From DATDAH01 sp036525535 (lineage in GTDB: Bacteria; Actinomycetota; Acidimicrobiia; Acidimicrobiales; DATDAH01): 16,748 nt of DNA. Location of the stretch: NCBI GenBank assembly GCA_036525535.1, contig DATDAH010000164.1:1-16748 (forward strand), written 5' to 3'. The position numbers were made by a program, and so were the translations under genes. Every line of letters begins with the position of its first letter. Position 1 is the stretch's first letter. The notes beneath the pieces were generated by a model. That model did no database searches. It had not been told where the DNA came from and saw only the letters and a program-made list of their open reading frames with translations. Below, piece after piece: positions 6,708-12,897 of this stretch.

Positions 6708-7873
6708 GCGATGACGCCTTCGGTGAGGAGGGAGTCGAGCTCGGCGGGGGTGTAGCCGGCGGCGCTGAGGATCTCGACGGTCGAGGTCTGGGTCCAGTCG
6801 GGGACCGTGACCGCCTCGCCCTGGCCGGGTTGGCCGGCCAAGACCGGGCCGACCTGGCGGAAGGTGCCCTCGGTCGGATGGGTGGCGTCGACAACGGCGC
6901 CTCGGGCGGCGAACTGCTCGTCGGCCGCCGCCTCGGCGACGGTCAGCACGGGGGCCACGCAGGTGTCGGCGGGGCCCAGCTCGGCGGCCCACTCGTCCCG
7001 GGTCTTCTCCTTGAAACGGGCCCGGAAGGCGGCCCGGATCTCGTCCTGGCGGGCGTCGTCGCTCTGGCTGTCGACGAACTCCGCGTGGCCGAGCAGGCGG
7101 CAGAGGTTGGCCCAGAAGTGGGGCTCGATGGCAGCCACCGACAGCCAGCCGCCGTCGGACGCCTCGTAGAGGTCGTAACAGGCGAAGCGTCCGGTGAGGA
7201 GGTCGTGGCGGGGCCCGGGCGCGTCGCCGGTGGCCAGGCTCTGCTCGACGTAGAGCGACATGAGGGCGAGCACGCCGTCGGCCGCGGCCACGTCGAGGTG
7301 CTGGCCCTCGCCGGTCGACTGGCGGGCGACGAGCGCGGCCAGGATCCCCATGACGGCCTGCATGCCGCCGCCGGCCGAGTCGGCGATGGTGGCACCGGGC
7401 AGGGCGGGCCCGCCGTCGGCGCCGCGGCCCGAGCAGTCCAGGTAGCCGCCGACGGCCAGGTAGTTCAGGTCGTGGCCCGCCCACTGCGAGCGGGGCCCGT
7501 CCTGGCCGTAGCCGGAGGTCGAGCAGTAGACGATCCCCGGGTTGACGGCCTTGACCGCCTCGTACCCGATGCCCAGCCGGTCGACCACGCCGGGACGGAA
7601 GCTCTCGATGACCACGTCGGCGGTCTCGGCCAGGCGCAGGAAGGCGGCCCGACCGGCGTCGGCCTTCAGGTCGAGGCGGATCCGGCGCATGCCCCGGTGG
7701 GCCGAGTAGGCGTAGAAGACGGGCTCGATCTGGACGGCCCCGGCGCGGGTCGGCGCCCCGATCTTGACCACGTCGGCGCCGTAGTCCGCCAGCCAGCGGG
7801 CCGAGCGGGCCGCCGGGCCGACGGTCGAGAAGTCCAGCACCCGCACGCCGGCGAGCGGCCCAGCCGTCGTCAT
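6704..7873 (-). CDS. CaiB/BaiF family protein, alpha-methylacyl-CoA racemase-like
   Basis: This encodes 389 residues. N-terminal Rossmann-like part: GVRVLDFSTVGPAARSARWLADYGADVVKI; then VIESFRPGVVDRLGIGYE. Two features favour racemase over CoA-transferase: WAGHDLNYLAVGGYL with H134 and TIADSAGGGM with D165. They correspond to the acid/base pair His126/Asp156 of mycobacterial MCR, with near-equal spacing (31 against 30). The enzyme would invert the 2-methyl carbon of an acyl-CoA so that a stereospecific dehydrogenase can act. Its place in the operon between the catalytic ACAD and the MaoC pair fits that. An 80-nt gap (7874-7953) separates it from the upstream gene and holds the 10-bp palindrome AGGTCGACCT (7895-7904), with no clear promoter. 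Start ATG 7873; only AAAGG about 10 nt upstream resembles an RBS. Family III CoA-transferase activity remains the alternative. Confidence 0.85.
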   Translation of the reverse strand: MTTAGPLAGVRVLDFSTVGPAARSARWLADYGADVVKIGAPTRAGAVQIEPVFYAYSAHRGMRRIRLDLKADAGRAAFLRLAETADVVIESFRPGVVDRLGIGYEAVKAVNPGIVYCSTSGYGQDGPRSQWAGHDLNYLAVGGYLDCSGRGADGGPALPGATIADSAGGGMQAVMGILAALVARQSTGEGQHLDVAAADGVLALMSLYVEQSLATGDAPGPRHDLLTGRFACYDLYEASDGGWLSVAAIEPHFWANLCRLLGHAEFVDSQSDDARQDEIRAAFRARFKEKTRDEWAAELGPADTCVAPVLTVAEAAADEQFAARGAVVDATHPTEGTFRQVGPVLAGQPGQGEAVTVPDWTQTSTVEILSAAGYTPAELDSLLTEGVIA

Positions 7874-7953
7874 CGCCCGCCAACCTTTCGGCGAAGGTCG
7901 ACCTCAGCGGCGACTGGTGCCGCCGGGTCGCTCTCAGGACGGAGGCGCACGAG

Positions 7954-9132
7954 CTAGAAGTTCTTGGGGAGGCCGAGCTCGCGCCGGGCGATGATGTTCT
8001 TCTGGACCTCGGAGGTGCCGCCCCCGATGGTGTCGATGACCGTGTAGCGGTACGTCGACTCGGCCCGACCCTCGAGCGGGGCCTCCTCGGTCCGCACCCG
8101 CAGCTGGCTGCCGGGTCCGCAGATGTCCATGGAGGCGTCGGCCAGCCGCTTCGACAGCTCGGTGGTGAAGAGCTTGTACTCCGAGGCCTGGGTCGTGGGC
8201 GGCGCGCCGCCCTTCATCGACGCGTGCACGACCCGCAGGCCCAGCACCCGGGACACCTCGAGGTCCGTGGCCAGCTGCGCCATGCGGCGGCGCACGACGG
8301 GGTCGTCCCGCAGGGGCTCGCCGTCCCGGGAGGCCGTGCGCACGTAGTCGACCAGGATGTCGAAGCGCTGCTTCACCGGCGAGAACGTGAACATGGTGAA
8401 GCGCTCGAGGTCGAGGGCCTCGGAGATGTACTGGAACCCCTTGTTGACGTCGCCGACGACGTAGTCGTCATGGACCCAGACGTCGTCGAGGAACACCTCG
8501 TTGGTGCGCTCGTCGCCCATCGTCCAGATCTCCTTGATGGTGATCCCGGGATGGTCGAGGGGGACGAGGAAGAGGGTGATGCCCTGGTGCTTGTTGTCGG
8601 GGTCGGTGCGGGCCCCGACCCAGTACCACTCGGCGAAGTGGGCCGAGGTCGTCCACACCTTCTGCCCGTTCAGCATCCAGCCGTCGCCGTCCTTGACCGC
8701 CTTCAACTTCATGGAGGCGGCATCGGACCCGGCATCGGGCTCGGAGTAGCCGACGGCGAACTCGACCTCGTTGCGCAGGATCTTGGGCAGGAACTCGGCC
8801 TTGAGCCGTTCGTTGCCGTGGCGGATCAGGGTCTTGCCGATGATCCCGACGCCTTTGCCGATCTGGGGTCCACCCCGTCCGGCCAGCTGCTCGTTGAGCA
8901 GGTACTCGTAGACCCCTTCGCCCTCGGTACCGCCGTACTCCTTGGGCCAGGTCATCCCCAGCCAGCCCTGCTCCCCGAGGAGGGCCATGAACGCCCGGCG
9001 CTTGGGCGTGTCGACGATCTGCGCCATGTTCTCCCGGGTCACGTCGAAGACGTGGGGGTCGTCGTGCTCGTCGAGGAACGCCTCGACCTCCTTCGCGAAG
9101 GCCTGCTGCTCCTCGGAGAACTCGAAGTCCAT
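7954..9132 (-). CDS. Acyl-CoA dehydrogenase, catalytic subunit (FadE29/ChsE2-like)
   Basis: This encodes 392 residues and is the first gene of the operon. It has the complete ACAD fold with GWLGMTWPKEYGG (56-68), the FAD/substrate strand VGYSEPDAGSD (127-137), LNGQKVWTTSAH (154-165) and C-terminal IGGGTSEVQKNIIARRELGLP (369-389). At the MCAD-type base position (the Glu of EGT) it has G371; E243 in LDLERF occupies the helix-G position used by isovaleryl-CoA and long-chain dehydrogenases. It is therefore likely active, oxidising an acyl-CoA to the 2-enoyl-CoA with FAD, with electrons passing to ETF (no ETF genes here). Pattern and length fit FadE29/ChsE2. ATG at 9132 lies 8 nt after TAGCCT (9146-9141), suggesting a leaderless start of the whole operon. 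Confidence 0.92.
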   Translation of the reverse strand: MDFEFSEEQQAFAKEVEAFLDEHDDPHVFDVTRENMAQIVDTPKRRAFMALLGEQGWLGMTWPKEYGGTEGEGVYEYLLNEQLAGRGGPQIGKGVGIIGKTLIRHGNERLKAEFLPKILRNEVEFAVGYSEPDAGSDAASMKLKAVKDGDGWMLNGQKVWTTSAHFAEWYWVGARTDPDNKHQGITLFLVPLDHPGITIKEIWTMGDERTNEVFLDDVWVHDDYVVGDVNKGFQYISEALDLERFTMFTFSPVKQRFDILVDYVRTASRDGEPLRDDPVVRRRMAQLATDLEVSRVLGLRVVHASMKGGAPPTTQASEYKLFTTELSKRLADASMDICGPGSQLRVRTEEAPLEGRAESTYRYTVIDTIGGGTSEVQKNIIARRELGLPKNF

Positions 9133-9140
9133 GGGCCCGG

Positions 9141-9146
9141 AGGCTA
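9141..9146 (-). promoter_or_regulatory. Candidate -10 box of the ACAD-CaiB-MaoC operon
   Basis: TAGCCT on the minus strand ends 8 nt before the ATG at 9132. The extended sequence TAGCCTCCGG resembles the box before the HMGCS-like gene (TACCCTCCGG). No SD is present. No clear -35 box. The same spacer serves the divergent gene at 9187. Confidence 0.4.
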
Positions 9147-9186
9147 CCGAGGATCTGACGACCCGTCAGAAACGCGGGGGCCCGGG

Positions 9187-9687
9187 ATGGGCCACACTGA
9201 CGCCGTGGCGGAGAGACCGACCTGGATCCGGCCGGTCGTGTCGATCCTCCTGGTCGTCGGCCTGGGCGCGCTCGTCCTGGCCGGGGCCGCGTGGCTGGCC
9301 GTGAAGGTCCTGCCCGACGGCGAAGACGACGCCGAGGACGACGACGTCGACGTCCCCGCCGAAGTCGTGGAGGTGGCGCCGGCCACGCCCGACCAGTACG
9401 CCGTCCAGGTCGACCGCTGTGAGGTGGTGGACGACCTGGTGGAGGTCGGCGGCCGGTTGGCGAACACGTCGGGCGCACCACAGGCCTTCGTGGTCCACCT
9501 CGCCGTGCTCTTCGGCGACCAGCTCTTCGACGGGCAGACCGCCGACATCGCCGTGCCCGAGGTCCGCGACGGCGACGACGCGGCGTGGGGCGACACCGTC
9601 GGCTCGGTCGAGCCCGCCGACGTCGCCGGCCTCACCCCGGCCTGCGAGGTCGACCGGGTCGGCCTCGGCGAGGAGCTCGTCGACTGA
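9187..9687 (+). CDS. Membrane-anchored small protein, function unknown
   Basis: This encodes 166 residues from ATG at 9187; GTG at 9205 (160 residues) is an alternative, preceded at 6 nt by CACACT. One membrane helix (about 14-42, IRPVVSILLVVGLGALVLAG), then a very acidic stretch (44-57, mostly D and E), then a beta-rich outer domain (about 70-160) with C78 and C153 that could close a disulfide. The pattern RCEVVDDLVEVGGRLANTSG...VVHLAVLF is like the FxLYD/DUF4352 type of extracellular immunoglobulin-like domain that describes "new versus old" backbone interactions, but this is only a fold guess. No enzyme motif. Transcribed away from the dehydrogenase operon, with stop 16 nt from the opposing lipoprotein stop. 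Confidence 0.75.
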   Translation: MGHTDAVAERPTWIRPVVSILLVVGLGALVLAGAAWLAVKVLPDGEDDAEDDDVDVPAEVVEVAPATPDQYAVQVDRCEVVDDLVEVGGRLANTSGAPQAFVVHLAVLFGDQLFDGQTADIAVPEVRDGDDAAWGDTVGSVEPADVAGLTPACEVDRVGLGEELVD

Positions 9688-9703
9688 CCCTCTGTGGCGG
9701 GTG

Positions 9704-10075
9704 TCAGCAGCTGGGGGGTGGGTTGCTGTTGGTGGCCCGGAGGCCTTGGGCCTCGAGCTCGGCGTAGGCGCTGCAGGCGACGTCGATGAAGTCACGGCAG
9801 CCGGCATCGCGGGCCTGCTGGTCGATGGCCAACAGGGCGGCCACGGGCAGGCGGACCCGAGTGGCCTCGGGGTTCCGGGGCGTGCCCGCGCCGAGGGCGA
9901 AGAAGGTGTCGAGGTAGTCGTCGGCCAGGTCGGCGCAGGCCGGCGGCTCGGAGGTGGGCGGGGCCACGCTCGACGTCGTGGCCGCGCGGGTGGTCGCGGT
10001 CGACGCCGGGGCGTCGTCGCCGCTGCACGCCGTGAGCAGCAGGAGCCCGGCCACCAGGACAGGGACGCCCTTCAG
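9704..10075 (-). CDS. Small lipoprotein, probably started from CTG overlapping the upstream stop
   Basis: This encodes 123 residues if started at CTG 10075. That start gives MKGVPVLVAGLLLLTAC, an ideal lipoprotein signal with Lys at 2 and lipobox LTAC (Cys 17). It also overlaps the TGA of the CaiB gene as CTGA, the same geometry as ATGA coupling. The other in-frame starts are poor: the one at 10168 adds 31 Arg-rich residues that run inside the CaiB gene, and the GTG at the V of LVAG leaves a signal too short and uncharged. A GGGG run about 8 nt upstream could act as a weak RBS. The mature part has a Thr/Ser/Pro linker, then a helical domain with CADLADDYLDTFFALG, VAALLAIDQQARDAGCRDF and VACSAYAELEAQG, ending in PPPSC. 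Function unknown. Confidence 0.6.
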   Translation of the reverse strand: MKGVPVLVAGLLLLTACSGDDAPASTATTRAATTSSVAPPTSEPPACADLADDYLDTFFALGAGTPRNPEATRVRLPVAALLAIDQQARDAGCRDFIDVACSAYAELEAQGLRATNSNPPPSC

Positions 10076-11316
10076 GTGACGACCCCGTCGGCCCGCAGTT
10101 GATCCAGCTCGACGCCGGACAGGCCGAGCTCGGCCTGCAGGACCTCGGTCGTGTGCTCGCCGACCCATGGGATGCGGGTCTCGGGGCCCTCGGCCACCGC
10201 CGACAGCTTCACCGGGTTACCAGGGATGAGGACCGGGTCGGCCACGCCGTCGGTGCGCTCCATCTCGACGATCATGTGGCGCTTGGCCACGTGCTCGTCG
10301 GCGATGATCTCAGGCGACGTGTGGACGGGCCCGGCGGCGATGCCCACGTCGCTGAGCAGGTGGGTGGCCTCCAGCCGGGTCTTGTCGGCCAGCCAGGCCT
10401 CGATGGCGGGCCGGATGTCGCTCTCCAGGTACTCGGCCCAGCCGAGGCGCTCGGCGAAGCGGGGGTCGTCGACCCACTCCGGGCGGCCGATCAGGGTCAT
10501 CAGGGCGGCGAACTGGTGCTCCCGGACGACCTGCATGTTGAGGTACCCGTCCTTGGTGGCGAAGGCGTCGAGGATCATCGGCAGCGGGGCATCCGGGTGC
10601 TGGCCCAGCGACCAGAGGTTGGACACGACGTCGGTCATGGCCACGACGGCGTCGAGCATGGCGATGTCGACGTACTGGCCGACGCCCGTGCGATCCCGGT
10701 GGCGGAGGGCGGCCAGGATCCCGATGACGCCGAACAGGGCGCTGCTGATGTCGCCGAGGGCGCCGACCGGGTTGGGCCGGGGCGGTTCGCCCGGGCGCTG
10801 GGCCCAGGCGTAGATGCCGGACATGGCCTCGACGATCGAGGCGTACGCCGGCCATTCCCGGTAGGGGCTGTCGTCCCGGTTCCCGAAGCCGGACACCGAC
10901 ACGTAGATGACGCCGGGGTGCACGGCGCGGACGTCCTCGTAGCCGAGGCCGAGCCGGTCCATCGTCCCCGCCTTGAAGTTCTCGGCTACGACGTCGAACT
11001 GGGGGACGAGGTCGAGGAAGAGCTGCTTGCCGGCCGGCGCCTTCAGGTCGAGGCCCACGCTCTTCTTGGACAGGTTGTTGCGCAGGAAGGTGGCCCCGAC
11101 GGTCCGGCCCAACGGGTCCTCCATGGCCGGCGTCGCCCCCCGCCCGGACTCGCCGTGCACCGGGTGCTCGACCTTGACGACCTCGGCACCGAGGCGCCCC
11201 AGGAGCTGCGTGGCGTACGGGAGGGCCTGCATCTGCTCGGCCGCCAGCACCCGGATCCCGTCCAGGGGCTTGCCGTTGTCCGGCCCCTCGCCGGGAACCA
11301 CGTCACCCAGTCGCAT
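10072..11316 (-). CDS. Family III (CaiB/BaiF) acyl-CoA transferase
   Basis: This encodes 414 residues. N-terminal part: GIRVLAAEQMQALPYATQLLGRLGAEVVKVE; KKSVGLDLKAPAGKQLFLDL; VVAENFKAGTMDRLGLGYE; VSGFG. The candidate nucleophile is D189 in VGALGDISSALFG, aligned with the Asp that forms the acyl anhydride in formyl-CoA transferase. The racemase-type GHD is absent: that site reads WPAYASIVEAMSG. Transfer of CoA from one acyl-CoA to a free acid is therefore the likely reaction, which would activate a substrate without ATP. ATG at 11316 is preferred over 11463 because the extra 49 residues are low-complexity and cover the palindromic spacer. TACCCT lies 7 nt upstream (leaderless). It is divergent from the HMGCS-like/thiolase set, so it may activate substrate for it. 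Confidence 0.88.
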   Translation of the reverse strand: MRLGDVVPGEGPDNGKPLDGIRVLAAEQMQALPYATQLLGRLGAEVVKVEHPVHGESGRGATPAMEDPLGRTVGATFLRNNLSKKSVGLDLKAPAGKQLFLDLVPQFDVVAENFKAGTMDRLGLGYEDVRAVHPGVIYVSVSGFGNRDDSPYREWPAYASIVEAMSGIYAWAQRPGEPPRPNPVGALGDISSALFGVIGILAALRHRDRTGVGQYVDIAMLDAVVAMTDVVSNLWSLGQHPDAPLPMILDAFATKDGYLNMQVVREHQFAALMTLIGRPEWVDDPRFAERLGWAEYLESDIRPAIEAWLADKTRLEATHLLSDVGIAAGPVHTSPEIIADEHVAKRHMIVEMERTDGVADPVLIPGNPVKLSAVAEGPETRIPWVGEHTTEVLQAELGLSGVELDQLRADGVVT

Positions 11317-11323
11317 GTTCGGG

Positions 11324-11329
11324 AGGGTA
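11324..11329 (-). promoter_or_regulatory. Candidate -10 box of the CoA-transferase gene
   Basis: TACCCT on the minus strand ends 7 nt before the ATG at 11316; no SD lies between. It matches the hexamer before the divergent HMGCS-like gene (11488-11493). The large palindrome at 11334-11389 begins 5 nt upstream of it, covering the -35 region. Confidence 0.45.
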
Positions 11330-11333
11330 CGAC

Positions 11334-11389
11334 GCCGAACTTGCGCCGCCTGCACCACGGATCCGTGGCGCGACCGGCGCACGTTCGGC
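11334..11389. promoter_or_regulatory. 56-bp nested palindrome in the divergent spacer (operator or diverged hairpin repeat)
   Basis: The centre is at 11361.5. The core CCACGGATCCGTGG (11355-11368) is a perfect 14-bp palindrome. Outer arms GCCGAAC (11334-11340) and GTTCGGC (11383-11389), and TGCGCC (11342-11347) with GGCGCA (11376-11381), pair around the same centre. By my count 23 of 28 positions are complementary; the mismatches are at 11341, 11349-11351 and 11354. The arm CGAACTTGCGCC differs by one base from CGAACTGGCGCC of the hairpin repeats. It overlaps the upstream promoter region of the CoA-transferase gene. Confidence 0.6.
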
Positions 11390-11415
11390 TTTGGGGTGGC
11401 GGAGCTTGGCCGCAT

Positions 11416-11460
11416 GGGGCGGGTCGACTCGTGTGTGGTGCCGTTGCTCTGACCCGCCCC
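11416..11460. promoter_or_regulatory. 10-bp hairpin in the leader region of the HMGCS-like gene
   Basis: GGGGCGGGTC (11416-11425) and GACCCGCCCC (11451-11460) are perfectly complementary around a 25-nt loop. A 12-codon reading frame (ATG 11414 to TGA 11450-11452, MGRVDSCVVPLL) with GGAG 9 nt upstream runs through it. Whether this is an attenuator, a terminator of transcripts crossing the spacer, or chance is not decided. The candidate promoter at 11488 lies downstream, which argues against attenuation from that promoter. Confidence 0.35.
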
Positions 11461-11487
11461 CAATGCCGGGGAGGGGTCGTCCAGAAG

Positions 11488-11493
11488 TACCCT
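11488..11493 (+). promoter_or_regulatory. Candidate -10 box of the HMGCS-like/thiolase/DUF35 operon
   Basis: TACCCT ends 8 nt before the GTG at 11502. GGAG at 11496-11499 is only 2 nt from the GTG, too close to serve as a normal SD, so a leaderless or nearly leaderless transcript is favoured. No clear -35. Confidence 0.4.
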
Positions 11494-11501
11494 CCGGAGC
11501 C

Positions 11502-12896
11502 GTGCGAGGACTGATCAGCGTGGCGGGCTACGTCCCCCATCACCGCCTCCAACGGGGCGACATCCGGGGCGTGCTGGGCAAGGGCGGGGGCAAGGGCACC
11601 CGATCCGTCGCCTCCTACGACGAGGACACGACCACCATGGCCGTCGAGGCCGGACGGCTGGCCCTCAAGGGCGGGCCTGGCGCGGCGCCGGATCGTCTGT
11701 GGTTCGCCACGTCGGCCCCCGCCTACCTGGACAAGACCAATGCCACGGCCGTCCACGCCGCACTCCGGCTGGACTCGGGCGCGCTGGCCATGGACGCCGG
11801 CGGCGCCATCCGCTCCGGCGTCGGTGCGCTGCGCTCGGCCCTCGACTCGAGTGGGACCACGCTGGTCGTCAGCGCCGACCTGCGTTCCGGCCGCCCGTCC
11901 AGCGCCGAGGAGGCCTCCGGTGGTGATGGTGGCTCCGCCGCCCTCGTCGGCGACGGCGACGTGATCGCCGAGTACCTCGGCGGCGCCTCCGTCACCGATG
12001 AGTTCACCGAGCGCTGGCGGGGCCCGGGCGACCGTCACTCCCGCACGTGGGAGGACCGCTTCGGCGAGTCCGTCTACCCCGACCTCGGCCGCCAGGCCTG
12101 GGAGGCCGCCCTCAAGGCTGCCTCGCTGGAGGCCGACGCCGTGAGCAAGGTCGCCGTCCACAGCCAGAACGCCCGGGCCGCCGGCCGCATGGCCAAGGCC
12201 CTCGGCGGGGTCGAGGTCGTGGACGACCTGAGCGCCACCGTCGGCAACACCGCCACCGCCCACGCGGGCCTCCTGTTGGCCACCATGGTCGAGTCCGCCG
12301 AGCCCGGTGAGGTCCTGGCCCTGATGTCGCTGGTCGACGGCGCCGACGTCCTCCTCTTCCGGGCCACCGACGCCGTATCGGGTGCGTCCGGCCGACCCGT
12401 CGCCGCCCAGGTGGCGGCCGCGGCCGACCTGTCCTACGGCACGTTCCTGGCCTGGCGGGGCGAGATCGAGCTGGAGCCCCCCAACCGGCCCGAGCCGGCC
12501 CGGTCGTCCACCGCCGTGGCCCACCGGAGCAAGGACTGGAAGTTCGCCTTCGAGGGCTCGCGGGACAAGGCGTCGGGCGCCCTGCACCTGCCGCCGGCCC
12601 GGGTGGCGTTCACCAACGCCCACCAGGACGACATGGACCCGGCCCCGATGGCCGACGTCGAGGCCACCATCGCCACCTTCACGGTCGACCGCATGGCCTA
12701 CTCGCCCAGCCCGCCGATCGTCTTCGGCATCCTCGACTTCGACGGGGGCGGGCGCTTCCCCTGCGAGCTGACCGACTGCTCCGAAGACGATGTGCACATC
12801 GGTGACCGGGTGGAGATGACGTTCCGCGTCCTGGGCACCCAGGACGGCATCCACAACTACTTCTGGAAGGCCCGGCTCCTTCCCAAGGAGGACTGA
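11502..12896 (+). CDS. HMG-CoA-synthase-like protein with C-terminal OB-fold domain, catalytic Cys missing
   Basis: This encodes 464 residues. The N-terminal thiolase-superfamily domain (1-295) has GNTATAHAGLLLATMVESAEPGEVLALMSLVDGAD and H220 in AVHSQNARAAGRMAKALG, which match HMG-CoA synthase. The nucleophile site usually reads ACxxG but here reads AMDAGGAIRSG, with I103 for Cys. The usual Glu of the SES motif also appears lost (FATSAPAYLDKT). The C-terminal part (about 340-464) looks like a DUF35 unit: GSRDKASGALHLPPARVAF aligns with a Zn-ribbon whose Cys are replaced, then an OB-fold ending in WKARLLPKED. So this is probably a scaffold or acyl-CoA-binding partner, not an active synthase. 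GTG at 11502 fits the family N-terminus (MRGLISVAGYVPHHRL). Thiolase follows after 1 nt. Alternative: a catalytic mechanism using other residues. Confidence 0.82.
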   Translation: MRGLISVAGYVPHHRLQRGDIRGVLGKGGGKGTRSVASYDEDTTTMAVEAGRLALKGGPGAAPDRLWFATSAPAYLDKTNATAVHAALRLDSGALAMDAGGAIRSGVGALRSALDSSGTTLVVSADLRSGRPSSAEEASGGDGGSAALVGDGDVIAEYLGGASVTDEFTERWRGPGDRHSRTWEDRFGESVYPDLGRQAWEAALKAASLEADAVSKVAVHSQNARAAGRMAKALGGVEVVDDLSATVGNTATAHAGLLLATMVESAEPGEVLALMSLVDGADVLLFRATDAVSGASGRPVAAQVAAAADLSYGTFLAWRGEIELEPPNRPEPARSSTAVAHRSKDWKFAFEGSRDKASGALHLPPARVAFTNAHQDDMDPAPMADVEATIATFTVDRMAYSPSPPIVFGILDFDGGGRFPCELTDCSEDDVHIGDRVEMTFRVLGTQDGIHNYFWKARLLPKED

Positions 12897-12897
12897 C

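Noticed and set aside
6198..7883. A 561-codon fusion of a long N-terminal part with the MaoC-like protein
   Set aside because: The N-terminal 390 residues are the out-of-frame reading of the CaiB gene; only the part from ATG 6707 has MaoC character.
6530..7957. 475-codon open frame on the plus strand opposite the racemase-like gene
   Set aside because: Shadow of the minus-strand CaiB gene, which has H134, D165 and clear family motifs.
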